Source of the DNA: CAZKYP01 sp964556885
Lineage (GTDB): Bacteria; Planctomycetota; Phycisphaerae; Sedimentisphaerales; Anaerobacaceae
NCBI GenBank assembly: GCA_964556885.1
Contig: CAZKYP010000052.1
Location: 1-18,927 of the forward strand
Length of the DNA stretch: 18,927 nt
Reading direction: 5' to 3'
Shown: piece by piece, positions 14,116 to 18,927 of the stretch
Layout of the letters: every line of letters begins with the position of its first letter
Numbering within the stretch: the stretch's first letter is position 1
The notes under the pieces: generated by a model
Databases searched by the model: none
Seen by the model: only the letters and a program-made list of their open reading frames with translations
What the model was told of the DNA's origin: nothing
Made by a program: the position numbers and the translations under genes

Positions 14116-16239
14116 ATGACAAAACCAAAAGGTTTAACGGACAAATATTTTAGACTGCTTATACTTGGTATTGTTTGTGTTGGTGTTATTTATCTGGTTG
14201 CCCGACATATCAACACTTCCGGTAACGTGTTGTTGGTTTTATTGGGTTTCGGAGCCGTAATTCTTGTTCATGAGTTTGGCCATTTTACCGTAGCAAAGTT
14301 GTCTGGCATAAAAGTAGAGGCATTTTCGATTTTTATGCCTCCGATTTTATTTGGCCTGCAAAGAACAGAAAATGGTTTTCGAGTTCGGATTTTACCTGAG
14401 ATGTTCCCGAAGGAGGGTGACGAATCGGGGGAAGGAGCCTTGAGTTTTACGATTGGTCGGAAGGGTATCCCGAGCGAAACCGAATATCGTATCGGATTGA
14501 TTCCGTTCGGCGGTTTTGTGAAAATGCTCGGTCAGGAGGATGTAGGATCGGCAAAAAGCACCGATGATCCTCGTTCGTTTGCCAACAAACCGGCTTTGGT
14601 ACGTGCAGGAGTCCTGGCCGCTGGAGTGTTTTTTAATGTTATCAGTGCCGGTATTATTTTTATGATAGCATTCTTGATTGGGATAGAGTTGCCGCCTCCC
14701 GTGGTTGGCGATGTGATTCCAAACTCACCTGCGGCTCGTGCCGGTCTGAGGGCGGGCGATGAGATAATTGAGATTAACGGTGAAAAAGAAGACCTTGATT
14801 TCAGCAATATCGGTGTGGCGGCGGCTTTGTCCGGCAATAATGAACAGGTTCCGATGACAATCAGTCGTATGGACGGCTCCGAAGAGAAATTGACACTCGC
14901 CGCTGAAGAGCTTCCGGGCGAGATGTTGAAAGGCTTCGGTATTATACCGCCGCAGACGCTGACGATTGCAAACCTTAACGATAAGGATGAAGAGAAAATA
15001 TTATTTGAAAAGACGGGCTTAAAATCCGGTGATAAAGTTAAAGCTGTCAATGGAAAAGAAGTGCAGAGTCATTGGGAGCTTAAGCAAATAGTTAAAAACA
15101 CCTTTGCTCCGATGGTGACATTTTCCGTGGAGAGGCAGGATGCCGTCACGAAGGAAGTTAAACTGTTTGAAACACGAATTCCCCTCAATTTGGACCTAAC
15201 GGGTAGTAAAAGTGCGTCTAAAACTGCTTTTGGGGATATATACTCCATGATTCCACGTTTGCGCATAGCGGATGTTTTAGCTCGACAGGATAGTAATGAC
15301 ATTGGGCAGGTTTTGAAGCCGGGTGACATTGTGCTTATGATTGGAAATGTTGAAAATCCGACTTATGAGCAAATGCGTGAGGTTACCACTGAATATGAGA
15401 ATCGGGAACTGCCTGTCAAGGTACTGCGCATTGATGATAGCGGCAACGAACAGACAGTTACAGTCAACGTTGTTCCCAAACGACAGCCCGGCGGAGATAA
15501 GGTTATGATTGGTGTTGGTCTTGAGTATGATCTTGAGCATGCTGTCATTGCAGGTACTGTTAAAACTGATGACGGCTCGACATCTTTGAACATTCCGTCG
15601 GGTTCTACAATAACAGTCGTTGATGGAGTTCCTGTATCAAGCTTCTATGATATTGCCAGGGAAATAAATAAATATGCCGGTCAGAGGATTACAATTGATT
15701 ATCGCCTGAATGAACAAGAAGCAGGGGCTGTTGCATTGGATATAGGCAGTGGTGAAGACGCTTTTATTGTAAAAACAGCTTTTGCCGAATTAATCCCCTT
15801 TGAGGCTTTGAAGAGAATCTATAAAGCTGACGGTCCTGTTGATGCATTGTTGATGGGATACAGAAAAACTATTATGTTTATCGCCCAGACTTATGTGACC
15901 TTGAGGCGTCTGATCGGCGGGCTTGTCAGTCCGAAGAATCTGATGGGGCCGGTCGGTATTATAACTTTCAGTTATAATATTGTGGCCAATCAGCCGCGGA
16001 TTTATTATGTTTATTTCCTTGGTCTTATAAGTGCGGTAATAGCCGTATTTAATTTTCTGCCGCTTCCGCCCCTTGACGGTGGATTGGTACTGTTGTTGTT
16101 TATCGAAAAGATTAAAGGGTCGGCTATAAGTGAGCGGACACAGGCGATAATTGCATATACCGGCTGGGCGTTGATACTGGCGCTTCTTGTTTATGTGACG
16201 TTTAACGATATTGACCGAATCCGTAATTTATTCAGCTAA
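14116..16239 (+). CDS. rseP: RseP-type site-2 membrane metalloprotease with four PDZ-like modules
   Basis: Intramembrane zinc protease that cuts transmembrane segments of regulators or leftover signal peptides. The zinc motif HEFGH is at 52-56, inside the second membrane helix. The C-terminal NFLPLPPLDGG holds the LDG motif at 653-655. Membrane helices are visible at about 12-30, 37-57, 160-185, 625-650 and 685-703. Between them are PDZ-like modules starting near 196 (GDVIPNSPAARAGLRAGDEI), 285, 380 and 470. The 707-residue length compares with about 450 for E. coli RseP, which has two PDZ domains and no extra N-terminal helix. The module count is by eye. GGAGA lies seven bases before the ATG. 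Its partner substrate is not in the window. Confidence 0.9.
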   Translation: MTKPKGLTDKYFRLLILGIVCVGVIYLVARHINTSGNVLLVLLGFGAVILVHEFGHFTVAKLSGIKVEAFSIFMPPILFGLQRTENGFRVRILPEMFPKEGDESGEGALSFTIGRKGIPSETEYRIGLIPFGGFVKMLGQEDVGSAKSTDDPRSFANKPALVRAGVLAAGVFFNVISAGIIFMIAFLIGIELPPPVVGDVIPNSPAARAGLRAGDEIIEINGEKEDLDFSNIGVAAALSGNNEQVPMTISRMDGSEEKLTLAAEELPGEMLKGFGIIPPQTLTIANLNDKDEEKILFEKTGLKSGDKVKAVNGKEVQSHWELKQIVKNTFAPMVTFSVERQDAVTKEVKLFETRIPLNLDLTGSKSASKTAFGDIYSMIPRLRIADVLARQDSNDIGQVLKPGDIVLMIGNVENPTYEQMREVTTEYENRELPVKVLRIDDSGNEQTVTVNVVPKRQPGGDKVMIGVGLEYDLEHAVIAGTVKTDDGSTSLNIPSGSTITVVDGVPVSSFYDIAREINKYAGQRITIDYRLNEQEAGAVALDIGSGEDAFIVKTAFAELIPFEALKRIYKADGPVDALLMGYRKTIMFIAQTYVTLRRLIGGLVSPKNLMGPVGIITFSYNIVANQPRIYYVYFLGLISAVIAVFNFLPLPPLDGGLVLLLFIEKIKGSAISERTQAIIAYTGWALILALLVYVTFNDIDRIRNLFS

Positions 16240-16302
16240 GTGCTGTCGGGAATATTGTCAAAAGGTTCTAATACTTGTTCTTATTTAAGAAAGGATTCTA
16301 AA

Positions 16303-17775
16303 GTGTTGGAAATATTATCCGGTAGACTTTTCTCGCAGGAGTATCATAGAGATATATTCAACATGCTAAGAGAGCAGGATGAACAGGTCTATCGATTGAT
16401 CAACAAGGAATATGAAAGGTTGCAGAATACCCTGCAGCTTATCGCCGCTGAGAATCAGTGCTCGAGAGCGGTACTGGCGGCCCTTGGCTCGATCATCCAG
16501 AATAAAACGACCGAGGGTTTCCCGGGCGCAAGATATCACGGGGGCTGTGATGTTGTTGACGATTTGGAGAAGCTGGCTGTTGAGAGGGCCAAAGAGACAT
16601 TCGGCGCAAAATATGCAAATGTGCAGCCGCATTCCGGCACAAGTGCCAATCATATCGTTTTTACTGCGTTGTTGGATAAAGGTGATAAAATCCTGAGCCT
16701 CGGCCTGGACCAGGGCGGGCATGTTTCGCATGGTGCAGCAGTTTCCTTTACGGGGAAATACTTCGATATAGAAAACTACTTTGTCAATAAGGACACCTTC
16801 CTTCTGGATTATGATGCTATCCGGGAGCAGGCGATTGCATTCAGACCCAAACTGATTGTATGCGGGGCCACGGCTTATTCGCGTGTGATAGATTTTAAGA
16901 AATTCCGCATGATTGCAGATGAAGTTGGTGCCTATCTTCTTGCAGATATTTCGCATATATCCGCTCTTGTGATTGCAGGTGCACATCCTTCTCCGATTGA
17001 CCATGCTCACTTTACAACCACCAGCACATACAAGCCCGGCGGACCAAGGGGCGGCCTGATTCTGATGGGACGTGACTTTGACAGGAAAATCGAGTTTGCC
17101 GGCAGGCAAATACCTTTATGGGAATGTATCCAGAGATCGACGTTTCCGGGGGTCCAGGGGACACCTTATTTGAATAATATAGCCGCCAAGGCGGTTTTCT
17201 TCAAAGAAACGCTTTCGGACGAATACAGGGCCAGGCAATTCAAGATTATTGAAAACGCCAGAAGACTTGCGGACGATTTGCTTGATTTGGGATTTGATGT
17301 GATGACCGGCGGTACGGATAACCACATGGTTCTTATAAATGTTGCCAATATGAGAGAAGGCATGACGGGACATATCGCGCAGCAGTGCCTTGAAGACTGC
17401 GGGATAATCGTCAATAAGAACAGATTGCCTTACGATAAGAGAGGCGTTACCGTTACGAGCGGCGTCAGGCTGGGTACGCCGATTGTTACGAGGAACGGCA
17501 TGGGAATCGAGGAGATGGAAAATATATCGTCTCTGATAAATACGGTGCTGAGTGAGGTCCGAATTGTTTCGGACAAAGAGTATCGAATGGATGAGTCACT
17601 CAAGAACGAAATCAGGACCAGGGTACGAGAGCTATGTCACAGGTTTCCGATACACGAACTATATCCGGCTTCAAGCCCTGACAGAAGCGGGCAAGTACCA
17701 ATAACTCAATGTGAAAACAAAAGGCAGGGCGCCGCTCGTATGGAAAAGGCGGCATACGATAATCAGGTGGAGTGA
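16303..17775 (+). CDS. Divergent serine hydroxymethyltransferase-like PLP enzyme
   Basis: Fold type I PLP enzyme clearly of the SHMT (GlyA) family: LIAAENQCSRAVL, EGFPGARYHGG, YANVQPHSGTSAN, and the PLP lysine Lys244 in TTTSTYKPGGPRGG. SGVRLGTP holds the substrate-carboxylate arginine. Several SHMT active-site residues differ. E. coli Tyr55 (NKYAEGYPG) is Thr69, Tyr65 (RYYGG) is His79 and His228 (next to the lysine) is Tyr243. It may be a true but divergent SHMT, or a related aldolase/transaldolase on another substrate. I chose the GTG at 16303 because AAAGGA lies seven bases upstream and the frame gives 490 residues; a GTG at 16240, abutting the rseP stop, is possible. About 40 C-terminal residues extend beyond the usual end. 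The reaction is not proven. Confidence 0.88.
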   Translation: MLEILSGRLFSQEYHRDIFNMLREQDEQVYRLINKEYERLQNTLQLIAAENQCSRAVLAALGSIIQNKTTEGFPGARYHGGCDVVDDLEKLAVERAKETFGAKYANVQPHSGTSANHIVFTALLDKGDKILSLGLDQGGHVSHGAAVSFTGKYFDIENYFVNKDTFLLDYDAIREQAIAFRPKLIVCGATAYSRVIDFKKFRMIADEVGAYLLADISHISALVIAGAHPSPIDHAHFTTTSTYKPGGPRGGLILMGRDFDRKIEFAGRQIPLWECIQRSTFPGVQGTPYLNNIAAKAVFFKETLSDEYRARQFKIIENARRLADDLLDLGFDVMTGGTDNHMVLINVANMREGMTGHIAQQCLEDCGIIVNKNRLPYDKRGVTVTSGVRLGTPIVTRNGMGIEEMENISSLINTVLSEVRIVSDKEYRMDESLKNEIRTRVRELCHRFPIHELYPASSPDRSGQVPITQCENKRQGAARMEKAAYDNQVE

Positions 17776-17788
17776 ATGATTTGTATTC

Positions 17789-17810
17789 ATAAACATTCTT
17801 CATTGTTTAT
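17789..17810 (+). terminator. Weak AT-rich hairpin after the SHMT-like gene
   Basis: ATAAACA (17789-17795) and TGTTTAT (17804-17810) form a 7-pair stem with an 8-base loop, followed by CCATTTCTTTTA. The low GC and interrupted T-run make it a poor intrinsic terminator, but it is the only candidate end for the long plus-strand run. Confidence 0.3.
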
Positions 17811-17840
17811 CCATTTCTTTTAGATGAAAGATAAAGTTAA

Positions 17841-18785
17841 ATGCCTGCAGCTTTGTCGGTGATTATAGCATCTTACAATCATGAGAATTACATCGAAAAG
17901 ACTCTGCAAAGCATCGAGGCCCAGACATTCCAGGATTTCGAGATTATCATTATCGACGACGGCAGCACAGACGGCACGGTTGAGGCGGCAAAAAGAGCCG
18001 GTTCGAGAGCCAGGATTACTGTTCAGGAAAATCAGGGCGTCGATGCTGCTCGCAACAGGGGGATTGGTTTATCCGAGGGAAAATACATTTGTTTCATCGA
18101 CAGCGATGATATGGAGCAGCCGGACAGGTTCGAAAGACAGGTTGGCAGACTGGAAAGTGACCCGGAGCTTGGATTAGTATTTGCTGATGTATTGATTGTC
18201 GATTCCGACGATAAAGTTATTGCAAAAATGGGCGATGTCTATCCTGTTTTGCCCGGCAATGTTGCCGAGAGACTGATAACTGATTATTGTTTTATCCCGT
18301 TTGCGACAGTTATGGTTCGCAAGGAGATTTTTCTCCGCACGGGTCTTTTCGAGGCCCATAGGCAGGCGATGGGTCATACCAAATGGATCGAGATTGCTCA
18401 TATAAGTAAGACTTCTTATGATCCCAAGCCGCTGGCTTGCTGGCGGCGGCATAAATCGAACACATCGAGGGCCACGAAAAAGGAAGATTATTACGAATGG
18501 ACACGAATAGAGCTGACGAAAGTCCTGGATAAATATCCGGATTTGCGTAAGGCGGTTGGCGAAAAGGCGATTAATAAGCGTTTCGCCCGCTCGTATTTTC
18601 TTACAGGTTTTTTCATGGCCGCAGAAGGTAATATTGAAAAGGCAAGGCAATATTATTACAAAGCAGTTAAGACAAATCCGTATAGTTTGATGAACCTTGG
18701 CGGCGCCGCCCTGATTTCTCTACCGGCTAAGGGACTATTGACGAGTCTGCACCGGTATGTCCATGAGAAGAAAATTCGCTGGTAA
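17841..18785 (+). CDS. Family 2 glycosyltransferase
   Basis: Inverting GT-A enzyme that transfers a sugar from a nucleotide-sugar donor, probably for surface polysaccharide or glycan. The N-terminal domain is typical: LSVIIASYNHENYIEKTLQS, DDGST (39-43), GVDAARNRGI and the metal-binding DSDD (87-90). Where most relatives have a catalytic ED/WDLW-type motif, this protein reads MGHTKWIEIAHIS (177-189), so the usual acidic catalytic base is not evident. The PLACWRRHKSNTS block after it is normal. The C-terminal 80 residues are helical, with one TPR-like stretch (EGNIEKARQYYYKAVKTNPY). No membrane helix is evident. The start ATG at 17841 has no strong ribosome site. It lies 65 bases after the SHMT-like gene and converges with the gene at the right edge. 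Donor and acceptor are unknown. Confidence 0.88.
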   Translation: MPAALSVIIASYNHENYIEKTLQSIEAQTFQDFEIIIIDDGSTDGTVEAAKRAGSRARITVQENQGVDAARNRGIGLSEGKYICFIDSDDMEQPDRFERQVGRLESDPELGLVFADVLIVDSDDKVIAKMGDVYPVLPGNVAERLITDYCFIPFATVMVRKEIFLRTGLFEAHRQAMGHTKWIEIAHISKTSYDPKPLACWRRHKSNTSRATKKEDYYEWTRIELTKVLDKYPDLRKAVGEKAINKRFARSYFLTGFFMAAEGNIEKARQYYYKAVKTNPYSLMNLGGAALISLPAKGLLTSLHRYVHEKKIRW

Positions 18786-18799
18786 GGTTTGAAAGGACT

Positions 18800-18927
18800 T
18801 CATATATTGTTGTTAATATTTTCAGGTGACTTTTCGGATTGATTCTTTTTTGTTTTGTGTGAAGATTGTAATGCCCATGAGAATTGATAAATACCACCGA
18901 TTACAGCCATAATAACCAGTCCGGATA
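18800..18927 (-). CDS. C-terminal end of a probable membrane protein, cut by the window edge
   Basis: On the minus strand the frame from 18925 is open for 41 codons to a TGA at 18802-18800. It reads SGLVIMAVIGGIYQFSWALQ, which looks like the end of a transmembrane helix. A polar, lysine- and asparagine-rich tail follows, ending NINNNI. This is a plausible cytoplasmic C-terminus. The 14-base gap to the convergent glycosyltransferase gene fits a gene end. The call rests on composition alone, so it could be chance. Confidence 0.45.
   Translation of the reverse strand, partial: SGLVIMAVIGGIYQFSWALQSSHKTKKNQSEKSPENINNNI

Overview
The window looks like a chromosomal stretch of a bacterium of moderate GC content. 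My best guess is Planctomycetota (Phycisphaerae/Sedimentisphaerales-like). This rests on remembered resemblance of the PilZ protein, the AIM24 remnant and the HhH protein to that group, and on weak Shine-Dalgarno use and TTG/GTG starts. No 16S or marker comparison was possible, so the placement is tentative. Nothing points to a phage, a plasmid or an insertion sequence, and I saw no tRNA, rRNA or CRISPR.

Layout. (1) Left edge, 1-1501: the C-terminal half of a NifS/IscS-type cysteine desulfurase (+), a truncated AIM24-family gene whose end runs antisense into it (-), a cluster of alternative hairpins, and a small PilZ-domain protein (-). (2) 1502-1901: no gene. (3) 1902-5057, minus strand: a tight cluster read pyrF, ubiE/menG, murD. 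murD carries an in-frame palindromic insertion. (4) 5187-5912 (+): a divergent, membrane-anchored protein of unknown function. (5) 5913-6645: about 730 bases with no large gene. The right-hand part has a good promoter and a series of RNA foldings, including a hairpin plus T-run just before nusA. I read this as a long structured leader or a separate small RNA. (6) 6646-17775 (+): a long collinear run of nusA, infB, rbfA, an endonuclease III-like HhH protein without the catalytic residues, hisG, dxr, a rseP-type site-2 protease with four PDZ-like modules, and a divergent serine hydroxymethyltransferase-like gene. (7) 17841-18785 (+): a family 2 glycosyltransferase. (8) Right edge (-): the tail end of a probable membrane protein.

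How the genes fit together. nusA-infB-rbfA is the classic transcription/translation/ribosome-maturation core, here without rimP directly upstream. dxr-rseP is a commonly seen pair (isoprenoid precursor synthesis and membrane proteolysis). The minus-strand cluster joins pyrimidine, quinone and peptidoglycan synthesis. The features most worth following are the nusA leader, the palindromic element inside murD, the HhH pseudo-enzyme in the ribosome-factor cluster, and the altered active site of the SHMT-like protein.
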